Assembly: GCA_900542165.1 (NCBI GenBank)
Contig: UQMM01000027.1
Span: 1-28,716, forward strand
Length of the DNA: 28,716 bases
Direction of reading: 5' to 3'
From: an uncultured Collinsella sp.
GTDB lineage: Bacteria > Actinomycetota > Coriobacteriia > Coriobacteriales > Coriobacteriaceae
Below the pieces are notes generated by a model, which did no database searches, was not told the origin of the DNA, and saw only the letters and a list, made by a program, of their open reading frames with translations. Below, piece by piece: positions 1-7,354 of the stretch (its first letter is position 1; every line of letters starts with the position of its first letter). The translations under genes were made by a program, and so were the position numbers.

Positions 1-56
1 CACGCAAAGGAAAGCACTTAATGTGCTTTCCGTCTTGCGCAGGACTGTAGAGCAGG
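1..56 (-). repeat. Palindromic structured element, copy A (partial, cut by window start)
   Basis: Read on the minus strand, this matches the core of two complete elements at 4724-4870 and 22554-22684. It carries CCTGCTC, ACAGTCCTGC, and a 9-bp hairpin (GGAAAGCAC/GTGCTTTCC) closed by the same ATTAA loop. The hairpin stem differs in sequence from the other copies but stays fully paired. The other half of the element lies outside the window, so its outer arms cannot be checked. It lies upstream of the cstA promoter and is inverted relative to the other two copies. Confidence 0.8.
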
Positions 57-195
57 AAAGTTCATATGCGCCGCCCGGCTCCCGCGGCTCTCAGGGGCAT
101 CTCTCATGCAAAAACTGTCATGGGGTAAAGTCCGAGGTCAGTGGCGTTTTATACCGAGAAATCCAAAAAAGTTGAAAATTCATTACAAATTTGCG

Positions 196-224
196 TTGAC
201 TTTAGGTAACTAAAGTTTCATACT
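196..224 (+). promoter_or_regulatory. Sigma70-type promoter for the cstA leader
   Basis: A TTGACT -35 box (196-201) and a CATACT -10 box (219-224) are separated by 17 nt. Transcription would start near 231 and give a leader of about 235 nt before the cstA start codon. No better promoter is visible closer to the gene. Confidence 0.6.
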
Positions 225-295
225 CCTTTTCAACCACTGGGGGATGTGAACACGCACGGATCGTTCGCATCATGATTGAAGAGGATTTCTTAGAC

Positions 296-340
296 ATGTT
301 CACGCATCAGCTAAACATTATCAGCGTAGTAATTATCTGA
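296..340 (+). CDS. Putative Ile/Val-rich attenuator leader peptide
   Basis: A 14-codon ORF reads MFTHQLNIISVVII followed by TGA. Six of its last seven residues are Ile or Val (one Ser between). GAGGA at 281-285 lies 10 nt upstream of the ATG. An in-frame ATG at 272 would lengthen the peptide to 22 residues but has a poorer SD. The ORF is followed by potential alternative stems and an intrinsic terminator (392-430) before cstA. This is the layout of ribosome-mediated transcription attenuation, as known for branched-chain amino acid operons. The peptide is too short to be proved by sequence alone; its function is inferred from the run of codons and the context. Confidence 0.45.
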   Translation: MFTHQLNIISVVII

Positions 341-388
341 TGCGGGTTAGCACATACAGCTAGCCCGTACGATAACGGGCGGCTGATG
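304..388 (+). promoter_or_regulatory. cstA leader with competing stems
   Basis: GCATCAG (304-310) can pair with CTGATGC (337-343), whose UGA is the stop codon of the leader ORF. CATCAGC (305-311) can instead pair with GCTGATG (382-388). Further stems are GGGTTAGC/GCTAGCCC (344-351 with 359-366, one G-U pair) and CCCGT/ACGGG (364-368 with 375-379), which share bases and so cannot fully coexist. Mutually exclusive helices between a short ORF and a terminator suggest a conditional switch. The signal is not shown; no known riboswitch consensus or T-box was recognised. Confidence 0.45.
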
Positions 389-391
389 AAG

Positions 392-430
392 ATGAGGGCC
401 GTCGAGCGCAACCGACGGCCCTCATTTTTT
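392..430 (+). terminator. Leader terminator (attenuator) upstream of cstA
   Basis: A perfect 13-bp stem (392-404 with 413-425) with an 8-nt loop ends in a run of six T at 425-430. It lies 36 nt before the cstA start and downstream of the promoter at 196-224. It would therefore stop transcription before the gene unless it is overridden. Confidence 0.75.
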
Positions 431-465
431 ATGTCTGAGTAGTTCTTTTTAGAGGAGGAAATGTA

Positions 466-2355
466 ATGAACGGAGTTTTGCTCATGGTTGTGGCCGCGGC
501 GGTGCTCGCCTGCGGCTATCTGGGCTACGGCCGCTGGCTGGCCAACAAGTGGGGCGTTGACAAAGAGGCCCTCACGCCGGCCAAGCGCATGAAGGACGGC
601 AACAGCTTCTCGCCCGTCTCCGCCTTCACTGCGTTTTCGCACCAGTTCAGCTCGATCTGCGGTGCTGGCCCTGTTACGGGTACGATCGTCGCCATGGCCT
701 TTGGCTGGCTGCCCGTCGTGCTCTGGGTCCTCGTCGGCGGCATCTTCTTTGGTGCCGTCCACGACTTTGGTGCTCTGTACGCTTCGATGAAGAACAACGG
801 CAAGTCGCTTGCTCAGCTCATCGAGAAGTACATCGGCAAGACCGGCCGTCGCCTGTTCCTGCTGTTCTGCTGGCTGTTCTGCATCATCGTCATCGCCGCT
901 TTCACCGACATGGTCTGCAAGACGTTCATGTTCACCCCGGCCGTTGACGCTTCTGGTGCTGCTACCGGTGCCATCGACTTCACCAAGTCCTATGCCGCCG
1001 GCTGCGCTGGTACCATCTCCATCCTGTTCACCTTCGTCGCTATCGCCTTTGGTTGGGCCCAGAAGAAGTTCAACCTCACCGGCGCTGCCGAGTTCGTCAC
1101 CGGCGTGGTCCTCATGGTTCTCATGTTCGCCGTCGGTATGCAGTTCCCGGTCTACCTGGATAAGTTCCAGTGGTTCGCCGTCGTCATGGTCTACCTGGTC
1201 TTCGCTGGCGCTATGCCCATCCAGATGCTCAAGACCCCGCGTGACTACCTCACTTCCATCATGATGATCGTCATGATCGTCTGCGCTGTCCTCGGCATCG
1301 TCGTCCTGGGCGTCAACGGTCAGGCCACTATCACCGCTCCGGTCTTCACCGGCTTCTCCACTGCCTCCGGCATGATGTTCCCGGTCCTGTTCGTCTCCGT
1401 CGCTTGCGGTGCTCTCTCCGGTTTCCACAGCCTCGTTTCTTCCGGCACCTCTTCCAAGCAGGTCGAGAAGGAGCAGGACGCCGTCAAGGTCGGTTACGGC
1501 GCAATGATCGTCGAGTCCTTCGTCGGCATCCTTGCCATCATCGTTGCCGGCATCATGTTCTCCGATATGAACACCGCCGGTACCGGCGCCCTCAACGCCG
1601 GTGTCGCTTCCACCCCGTTCCAGATCTTCGCCGCTGGCATCTCCCGCGGTATGCAGGCCTTCGGTGTTGACGGCACGCTCGCTACCGTCTTTATGACCAT
1701 GAACGTCTCCGCTCTGGCCCTGACCTCGCTCGACGCCGTCGCCCGCATCGCCCGCACTTCGTTCTCCGAGTTCTTTGCCCAGACCAACGATGCCCTGGCC
1801 ATCGAGTCCAAGGCCGGCTACATGAAGGTCCTCGGCAACCCCTGGTTCGCCACGGTCGTTACCCTGCTTCCCGGTCTCGCCCTCGCTTTTGGTGGCTATG
1901 CCAACATCTGGCCGCTCTTTGGTGCTTCCAACCAGCTGCTCGGCGGCATGACCATGATCACCCTCGCCGTGTTCTGCAAGTGTACCGGCCGCAAGGGCTG
2001 GATGCTCTACGTGCCCGTCGTCTTCCTGCTCTGCTGCACCTTCACCTCGCTGGTCCAGAGCGCCATGGGCTGCATGGCCGCTGTCCAGGCTTATGGCTTC
2101 TTCGGCACCATCCCGGCTACCGCCACCACGGCCGCCGTCTCCGTCGCCGCCACCAAGGGCCTGCAGCTTGTCTTCGCCGTCCTGCTGATGGTCCTGGGCC
2201 TCATCGTCGCCGTCAACTGCCTCAAGGAGCTCTTCGGCAAGGAGGCCGGTTCCATGCCCGACGAGGAGCCCGAGTGGTCCGAGATGGGCAAGGCCGAGTA
2301 CGGCCGCGCCGCTGCCGCTGAGGCTCCTGCCGACGCCGAGGCCGCCAAGGCTTAG
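466..2355 (+). CDS. cstA: Carbon starvation protein A (CstA) family transporter
   Basis: A 629-residue polytopic membrane protein. The N-terminal region carries the CstA family hallmark: a GYGRW-like start, then SAFTAFSHQFSSICGAGPVTG and a GGIFFGAVHDFGAL segment followed by GKSL (about residues 50-120). Many hydrophobic segments follow, and the tail from about residue 598 is acidic and Ala-rich. Family members characterised in enterobacteria (CstA, BtsT) take up pyruvate or are linked to peptide use, and are about 700 residues, so this is a somewhat shorter homologue. The substrate here is not proved. The start is supported by AGGAGG 7 nt upstream. It stands alone, with its own promoter, structured leader and terminator (2398-2435), so it is probably controlled by attenuation. 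Confidence 0.88.
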   Translation: MNGVLLMVVAAAVLACGYLGYGRWLANKWGVDKEALTPAKRMKDGNSFSPVSAFTAFSHQFSSICGAGPVTGTIVAMAFGWLPVVLWVLVGGIFFGAVHDFGALYASMKNNGKSLAQLIEKYIGKTGRRLFLLFCWLFCIIVIAAFTDMVCKTFMFTPAVDASGAATGAIDFTKSYAAGCAGTISILFTFVAIAFGWAQKKFNLTGAAEFVTGVVLMVLMFAVGMQFPVYLDKFQWFAVVMVYLVFAGAMPIQMLKTPRDYLTSIMMIVMIVCAVLGIVVLGVNGQATITAPVFTGFSTASGMMFPVLFVSVACGALSGFHSLVSSGTSSKQVEKEQDAVKVGYGAMIVESFVGILAIIVAGIMFSDMNTAGTGALNAGVASTPFQIFAAGISRGMQAFGVDGTLATVFMTMNVSALALTSLDAVARIARTSFSEFFAQTNDALAIESKAGYMKVLGNPWFATVVTLLPGLALAFGGYANIWPLFGASNQLLGGMTMITLAVFCKCTGRKGWMLYVPVVFLLCCTFTSLVQSAMGCMAAVQAYGFFGTIPATATTAAVSVAATKGLQLVFAVLLMVLGLIVAVNCLKELFGKEAGSMPDEEPEWSEMGKAEYGRAAAAEAPADAEAAKA

Positions 2356-2397
2356 TCGACCTGACGAGTTGAACGTCACATCTATATGACTCGGAAA

Positions 2398-2435
2398 GAC
2401 CGGGTCCGCGACTTCGCGGGCTCGGTCCTTTTTTC
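2398..2435 (+). terminator. Intrinsic terminator after cstA
   Basis: A GC-rich stem (2398-2410 with about 2415-2427, two imperfect positions) around an ACTT loop is followed by a T-rich run. It lies 42 nt after the cstA stop codon. Confidence 0.85.
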
Positions 2436-2539
2436 ATGCAAAAGCTGGTGACGCTCGAGTGTTCTCGCAGATGTTTTGCGTGGATAAGGGCGTGCGTTGT
2501 ACCATATAGACGTATATGTGTATATATGAAAGGGGCCCC

Positions 2540-4720
2540 GTGGCCAAGACGGTATATTCCGATAACCAAAATAATGTCGATGCCCTGGCTGAACGTCTGA
2601 GCAACCAGACGTCGCTTTCTGCCGAGCGTGCCAAGCTGGTTGCCTACGACCTGCTCTGCCGCAAGGCGCTCAAGATTAAGTCGAGTGCGCTGGCGCAGAT
2701 TTTCCGCTCCGTCGATAAGGAATGTGACACCAAGGCGATGCGCGATGAGCTTATCGCGGCAAAAATCGTGACAAAGATCGAGGGTAGCGGCATTAACGGG
2801 CGCCCGGCGTTCTATACCATCAATGCCGAGATCAGCGATGTCCAGGAACAACCTACCGAGTCCGTCGAAGACTTTGTCGTCGAGGATTCTGCTGACGTGC
2901 CTGCTGTGGAAGAAGTTGCTCCGCGCGAGCATGTCGATACCGATGAGTTGCTCGATGAGAACGTCGTGCGTGCCTTTACGGCCAAGGCAGGACGCGGCGG
3001 TTTTGGTGGGGGTGGCAAGCGCGATGCGCAGCGCCGCGCCCAGCAGGAGCGCTTCCGTCGCGCCGTTGCTCAAAAGGGTGAGACGGATGCTGAGACCGTC
3101 GAGGAAAAGTCCGTCGGGATGCAGGAGCCGACTCGCACTCAAGAGCATGCTGGGATCCAGGAGCCCAAGCGTCGCCGCGGTGCCCATTTTAAGGCCGAGC
3201 AGCGAGGTATTGCATGCGAGGTCCAGGATTCCGCCGAGGCTGCTGACGCGTCCGATGAACCGGCCAAGAAGGCTCCGGGTTCATGCCGTCCCGGACGTGG
3301 TTTTGCGGGGCGCGCGTATCCCGTAAGGCGTCAGGAGAAGAGCGAACCGGCTTCGACCACTCAGGACGAGAAGGACGAGAAGGCCGTTGAGCCGGCGGCT
3401 CGCGAACAGAAGCCTGTTGAGCCGCAGCTTGAGGTCGATGCCGAGGCCAAGGGCCAGCAGCCTACTGATGAGCAGGCGGAGCAGGGCGCGTCGAGCAAGC
3501 CTCGCCGCCGTCGCCATCGTGGGGGCCGCAGTTCCCATGCCGAGACTGCAGCCGAGAAGACCACGCCGCAGGACGAAGATGCGAAGGTCGAGGTTTCTTC
3601 GGGGCAGCCTAAGCGCCAGCCGGCGAAGGAGAGCAAGTCCAATCGTCCGCAGAAGCAGGCGCCTATGCCGAAGCGCGAGCGCAATTCCCAAGGCGATTCT
3701 AAGCGCAAGTCTCAGAAGAAGCCGGAGTCTACCGCAGCAGATACTGCTGCCCAGCAGCCCAAGTCGGCAGTCCACGGCGAGGTCTCGGCGTTTGCCCTTG
3801 CCCGCGTTTTAGGCAGGCAGCTGCTCAAAGTTGTCCCTACGCCTACGGCGCTCTCTAAGATCAAGGAGCAGCAGACACAGATCGTAAAGGTCGAGGGCAA
3901 GGACGGCAAAAAGGCTCCGCAGCGCACTCAGCACAACGAGATGTCCAACCGCAAGATTGCCGAGGAAATCGCAATCATCCAGGCTTGGATCGAGCAGAAC
4001 CGAGGTGCCGATACGCCGGTTGCCTCGCGCCGCCAGCGTGCCTACCAGATCTTTAACGACGAGAAGGCTTTTGACGGCAAGCACGGTGAGCGTCTGATCA
4101 GGCGTATGACCGAAAAGGGTATCAGCATGCAGGCGATCAAGGTCGCTCCCAATCGCCCCGTGCACTTTACGGGTTTCTTTACGCTGGGCGCCGACAAGCC
4201 GTTCATTATGGTCGAGAACCTGGACACTTACGACGAGATCGTCAAGCTGCTGCGTGGCCGCAAGCACGCCAAGCTCTTTGGCATCAAGGTGGGCGGCGTG
4301 ATTTTTGGCGGCGGATGCAAGGCAAGCGTCTCGCATGCCCTGGACGATTATCTGGCCGAGATTGGCTATCGCTTTAACTACGTCTACTATGTGGGCGATA
4401 TCGACCGCGAGGGCGCGCGCATCGTCGAGCAGGCTCGCAATGCCAATGTGGTTGAGATTCGCCTGCATGCCGGCATGTACCGCGCCATGCTCGCTGAGCA
4501 TAAGCGTCGCGTGAAGGCCGGCGGAGAGTGCGAGCCCGCGGCTGCCAACCAGGGTGTGCCGCAGAACCTGGCAGCGACGATCAAGGATCTGCCCATGGTT
4601 ACGCGTGTGCAGTTCCGCAACGTGCTACGTGAAGGCGGGCGCATTCCGCAGGAGATCCTGATGACCGCAGACTATCGGGATGGCGACTCGGGAAGCTTCG
4701 ACCGCATGCTGAACAATTAG
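2540..4720 (+). CDS. Chimeric protein: N-terminal helical domain, long disordered linker, JetD-like Toprim C-terminus
   Basis: A protein of 726 residues from the GTG at 2540, which has AAAGGGG just upstream; an ATG at 2516 would add eight residues. Three parts are visible. Residues 1-100 form a compact, probably helical domain. Residues about 100-430 are low-complexity, rich in Glu, Lys, Arg, Gln and Pro, and probably disordered. Residues about 430-726 resemble the DUF2220 / Wadjet JetD C-terminal Toprim domain: VENLDTY holds a candidate catalytic Glu559, a FGGGCKAS segment follows, and YVGDIDREG holds the DxD pair Asp620/Asp622. JetD is the nuclease of the Wadjet anti-plasmid system, but no jetA, jetB or jetC is adjacent. 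Activity on DNA is inferred from the Toprim residues. A structured palindromic element begins four bases after the stop codon. Confidence 0.72.
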   Translation: MAKTVYSDNQNNVDALAERLSNQTSLSAERAKLVAYDLLCRKALKIKSSALAQIFRSVDKECDTKAMRDELIAAKIVTKIEGSGINGRPAFYTINAEISDVQEQPTESVEDFVVEDSADVPAVEEVAPREHVDTDELLDENVVRAFTAKAGRGGFGGGGKRDAQRRAQQERFRRAVAQKGETDAETVEEKSVGMQEPTRTQEHAGIQEPKRRRGAHFKAEQRGIACEVQDSAEAADASDEPAKKAPGSCRPGRGFAGRAYPVRRQEKSEPASTTQDEKDEKAVEPAAREQKPVEPQLEVDAEAKGQQPTDEQAEQGASSKPRRRRHRGGRSSHAETAAEKTTPQDEDAKVEVSSGQPKRQPAKESKSNRPQKQAPMPKRERNSQGDSKRKSQKKPESTAADTAAQQPKSAVHGEVSAFALARVLGRQLLKVVPTPTALSKIKEQQTQIVKVEGKDGKKAPQRTQHNEMSNRKIAEEIAIIQAWIEQNRGADTPVASRRQRAYQIFNDEKAFDGKHGERLIRRMTEKGISMQAIKVAPNRPVHFTGFFTLGADKPFIMVENLDTYDEIVKLLRGRKHAKLFGIKVGGVIFGGGCKASVSHALDDYLAEIGYRFNYVYYVGDIDREGARIVEQARNANVVEIRLHAGMYRAMLAEHKRRVKAGGECEPAAANQGVPQNLAATIKDLPMVTRVQFRNVLREGGRIPQEILMTADYRDGDSGSFDRMLNN

Positions 4721-4723
4721 ATT

Positions 4724-4870
4724 CCGCCGGCCCCGGGAGAGCGGGGACACCGGCTTAGGTTTCCTGCTCTACAGTCCTGCTCACGACGGAGGCCACATTA
4801 AGTGGCCTCCTGTTCGTGCGGAACTCGCGATAAACCTAAGCCGGTGTCCCCGCTCTCCCGGGGCCGGCGG
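4724..4870 (+). repeat. Palindromic structured element, copy B (complete)
   Basis: Two perfect 39-bp inverted arms (4724-4762 and 4832-4870) flank a 69-nt core (4763-4831). The core carries CCTGCTC, ACAGTCCTGCTC, a 9-bp hairpin (GGAGGCCAC/GTGGCCTCC) with an ATTAA loop, and TCGTGCGGAACTCGCGAT. Core length and motifs match copy C at 22554-22684; most of the arm sequence does not. It lies directly after the Toprim gene and is probably transcribed with it. No T-run follows, so it is not a simple intrinsic terminator. Confidence 0.9.
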
Positions 4871-4925
4871 TTACTTGGTTGTTGCATGCGGCTCGCTTTT
4901 CGGAACAGGGCTGATAATTCTAGAT

Positions 4926-5008
4926 GCAAGGCGCTCTTGGTCGTTATGGGCCTGGGGCGTCTGTCTTATATAGGTAGATTCCTTGCGGGTTCGAATCCCT
5001 CCGCTTGC
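4926..5008 (+). pseudogene. Degenerate tRNA-like remnant
   Basis: The T-arm region GGGTTCGAATCCCTCCG (4987-5003) is identical to the T-arm end of the neighbouring tRNA-Gln, but in the opposite orientation. A possible acceptor stem (GCAAG at 4926-4930 with CTTGC at 5004-5008) and an anticodon-like arm (near 4961-4977) can be drawn. The T stem has a mismatch, the spacing is about 8 nt too long, and no CCA end is present. It is probably a decayed or partial tRNA copy rather than a working gene. Confidence 0.35.
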
Positions 5009-5013
5009 TCACA

Positions 5014-5051
5014 AGAAAAGCCTCCCGATCGGCTATGCGTTCGAGAGGCTT
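5014..5051 (-). terminator. Terminator of the tRNA-Gln transcript
   Basis: On the minus strand, AAGCCTC pairs with GAGGCTT (5045-5051 with 5018-5024), and inner CGA/TCG pairs can extend the stem. TTTTCT follows. It begins 8 nt after the tRNA CCA end. Confidence 0.7.
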
Positions 5052-5058
5052 GTTTCTT

Positions 5059-5133
5059 TGGCTGGGACGGAGGGATTCGAACCCCCAACAGCCGGCACCA
5101 AAAACCGGAGTTCTACCGTTGAACTACGTCCCA
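5059..5133 (-). tRNA. tRNA-Gln (anticodon TTG)
   Basis: A complete cloverleaf is visible on the minus strand. The acceptor is TGGGACG/CGTCCCA, followed by a G discriminator (usual for tRNA-Gln) and an encoded CCA end. The anticodon stem CCGGT/GCCGG holds the loop TTTTGGT with anticodon TTG. The T arm is GGGGG-TTCGAAT-CCCTC. The gene is followed by its own terminator. Confidence 0.95.
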
Positions 5134-5171
5134 ATGTGTGGTGTTGCCCAAAAGCAACCCGTTTAGTTTAC

Positions 5172-6077
5172 CTAATCTGCGAGGGCATCGCAAACGCCAT
5201 CGAGCAGGCGTACGGCGAGTGTCTGCGCATCACTTGCGGTGAAGGTTCCGTTGTAGCGCGTCATGCCCGTGAGCTCAATGCGGATGCGCGCGGGCTTTTG
5301 CTGCGCGGCGACATTGGCGGTGCGGATGCGCTGTGCAAGGTTGTGACACTCGGCAAGGGCGATCGTGGCGCGCGGCGCAGCATCTGCGGGCAGCTCATCG
5401 CTTGCAATCTCGAGCACCAGATCCACGTCGGTCGGAACCTCGGAATCGCAAAGCATCATGCCGCTGCTGTCGGTCGTCGCTGTGGCGATGTTCCACATGC
5501 GCGATGCAACGCTGCGTGCGATGGGGTCCTCACCGATGACGGCAATCTGGAAGCGCTCGAGCACGTTGGCGGCGCGGGCAAAACCGATGCGCGACTCGGC
5601 CTCGGTAACCGAGGGCTTGCCCTCCCACACGTGATGCAGGCGGTTGATATAGGCGTAGGTATCCTGGAACGCCATGCCATCGGCAAACAGGCCAACATTT
5701 TCCTGGAACTGCTGCAGAGCGGCCTCGGTGTGCGGGCCAAAATAGCCGTCGTCCTCACCGCAGGCAAAACCCAAAACGTTGAGCGCGCGCTGCAGGGCCT
5801 GAACGTCGGCGCCATGGAAATTGGGCATGCGCAGATAGAGCGTGCGGTCGCCCAGTTTATACGAGGCGTCTACCAGGGCGCTCCAACAGGGGATATCGAC
5901 GGCGCAGCCAGCGGGAAGGCCACTGTCGAGCCTAAAGGTGCCAACAGCCTGCTCGGTGGTGGTGCCAAAGCGCTTGTCGGAGACCTCGGTGTCATCGATT
6001 GTATAGCCGAGCTGCAGAAGGCGGGACTGGACGTCCTCGACGGCTGCTCCCTGCATGCCCGTTGTAATAGGTTCCAT
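5172..6077 (-). CDS. CwlM-like peptidoglycan-binding protein with degenerate amidase region
   Basis: A 301-residue protein with no signal peptide. Two peptidoglycan-binding repeats are visible (about residues 5-70 and 85-140). The stretch ASYKLGDRTLY, then GADVQALQRALNVLGF, closely resembles the same part of actinobacterial CwlM, a cytoplasmic MurA regulator with an amidase_3 fold. The C-terminal part (about 170-301) keeps an amidase-like end, but the usual zinc-binding His and Glu motifs (DPGHGG and similar) are not seen. A regulatory rather than hydrolytic role is therefore inferred. The start has AAAGGGG 7 nt upstream of ATG. It lies downstream of the polyprenyl synthase on the same strand, with a 138-nt gap, and could share its transcript. 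Confidence 0.7.
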   Translation of the reverse strand: MEPITTGMQGAAVEDVQSRLLQLGYTIDDTEVSDKRFGTTTEQAVGTFRLDSGLPAGCAVDIPCWSALVDASYKLGDRTLYLRMPNFHGADVQALQRALNVLGFACGEDDGYFGPHTEAALQQFQENVGLFADGMAFQDTYAYINRLHHVWEGKPSVTEAESRIGFARAANVLERFQIAVIGEDPIARSVASRMWNIATATTDSSGMMLCDSEVPTDVDLVLEIASDELPADAAPRATIALAECHNLAQRIRTANVAAQQKPARIRIELTGMTRYNGTFTASDAQTLAVRLLDGVCDALAD

Positions 6078-6215
6078 GAACGAACCCCTTTCGGCGTACC
6101 ATTCGTACTATTTGAACACGTGTCGGATAGACAACGCAAAGGGATGCATAAACATGCACTCAACAGTGTAGCAAGTTGTACCCAAATACGCTGCTGACAG
6201 GTTTTATAACCCCCG

Positions 6216-7241
6216 CTAGTTGAGTCGCTCCACAAAGAAATCTGCCATGGAGAGGAACAGCTCGCGCGCATGCGGGTCGAGCGAAACGTCCTCGATGGCG
6301 GCCTTGGCTTTGGCGGTCAGGTCCAGCGCGTAGGCGTGGGCGAAATCGATCGAGCCGGTCTGCTGGAAGATCTCTACGGCACGTGCGAGTTGCGCGGGGT
6401 CCTCGGTGCCCGAGGAAAGGATCGCCTCGACCTCGTCGTGATAACGCTCGTCTGACAGGGCGTGCACGGCGACGAGGGTGCGCTTGCCCTCTGTAATATC
6501 GGTGCGGAAGTCCTTGTTGGCGGCCTCCTTGGTGCCGATCAAGTTGAGCAGATCATCTTGGATCTGGAAGGCAAGGCCCGTGTGCAGGCCAAAGGCGCGC
6601 AGTGCCTCAATCTGCTCCTCGCTGCCTCCGCCAATGATGGCTCCGGTGGCAAGTGGCGTGGCTCCGCTGTAGTACGCGGTCTTGTGCGTCGCCATGTCCA
6701 GATAATCGTCGACCGAGATGTCAAAGCGCCCGTCGCGGACCCAGCCCAAGTCGAGCGCCTGGCCCTCGATGGTGCGAACGATCATCTCGGTGAGCTCGTG
6801 GAGCACGCGGAGTTTCACGTCTGCCTCGAGCGTGGGGTCGTCGAGAACCGTCTTGGTGACCATGGTGAGCGCTAGGTCGCCGCAGTTGATGGCAAGCCCC
6901 GTGCCCTCGGTAAGGTGCATGCAGGGCTTGCCGCGGCGCAGTTGGCCGTTGTCGGCGATGTCGTCATGGATAAGCGCTCCCGATTGAAAGTGCTCGATAG
7001 CTGCCGCCGCGCTGCGGGCGCTCTCAAAGCTGCCACCTACCGCGGTGGCGGCGAGCATGCAGATGAGCGGGCGGTGGCGCTTGCCGGCATTGGCCGTAAA
7101 TGTCGAGAGCGGGGTATACAGGTAGCGCTCGATATCGGCAGAGGTCGCCTGTCCGTCAAAGAACGTGGCCAGATAGTCGTTAATCTGGCCAAAGTGCTGG
7201 GCTAAAAAGCTGGTAAACGGACTGGACACGGGTTCTCGCAT
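6216..7241 (-). CDS. Polyprenyl diphosphate synthase
   Basis: A 341-residue trans-isoprenyl diphosphate synthase. GKRHRP (53-58) binds isopentenyl diphosphate. The first Asp-rich motif is HDDIAD (92-97), followed by LRRGKP (101-106). The second Asp-rich motif is QDDLLN (228-233), with Asn in place of the usual final Asp. Such enzymes condense isopentenyl diphosphate with an allylic diphosphate to make longer prenyl diphosphates for quinones, carriers or isoprenoids. The chain length cannot be read safely from the sequence. Only weak SD (AAGAAAGA) precedes the ATG. Inverted repeats at 7253-7285 lie just upstream of the start. Confidence 0.88.
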   Translation of the reverse strand: MREPVSSPFTSFLAQHFGQINDYLATFFDGQATSADIERYLYTPLSTFTANAGKRHRPLICMLAATAVGGSFESARSAAAAIEHFQSGALIHDDIADNGQLRRGKPCMHLTEGTGLAINCGDLALTMVTKTVLDDPTLEADVKLRVLHELTEMIVRTIEGQALDLGWVRDGRFDISVDDYLDMATHKTAYYSGATPLATGAIIGGGSEEQIEALRAFGLHTGLAFQIQDDLLNLIGTKEAANKDFRTDITEGKRTLVAVHALSDERYHDEVEAILSSGTEDPAQLARAVEIFQQTGSIDFAHAYALDLTAKAKAAIEDVSLDPHARELFLSMADFFVERLN

Positions 7242-7252
7242 TCTTTCTTAGG

Positions 7253-7285
7253 TTGCATTGATGCAATATGCAGACAACATATTGC
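7253..7285. promoter_or_regulatory. Overlapping inverted repeats upstream of the polyprenyl synthase
   Basis: TTGCAT-TG-ATGCAA (7253-7266) overlaps a second inverted repeat, GCAATAT (7263-7269) with ATATTGC (7279-7285). They lie 12 nt upstream of the synthase start and could form an operator or a leader hairpin. No protein is assigned. Confidence 0.3.
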
Positions 7286-7354
7286 CACATCAGGGCGTTT
7301 GGCGCGGCAGTTTTGGCGATTTAGGACAACGGGCGTGCGTTTGATGGATTGTGC

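Noticed and set aside
231..430. T-box riboswitch upstream of cstA
   Set aside because: The conserved T-box antiterminator sequence is not seen; the short Ile/Val ORF explains the layout better.
307..2379. Long 690-codon minus-strand open frame opposite cstA
   Set aside because: Its product is a low-complexity Gly/Asp/His-rich chain with no domain, a shadow of the strongly biased third-codon positions of cstA on the plus strand.
2540..4720. Complete Wadjet anti-plasmid system
   Set aside because: Only a JetD-like C-terminus is present; JetA, JetB and JetC are not encoded in the window.
4724..4870. Ordinary transcription terminator after the Toprim gene
   Set aside because: The stem is far longer than a terminator, there is no T-run, and the 69-nt core is conserved in another locus.
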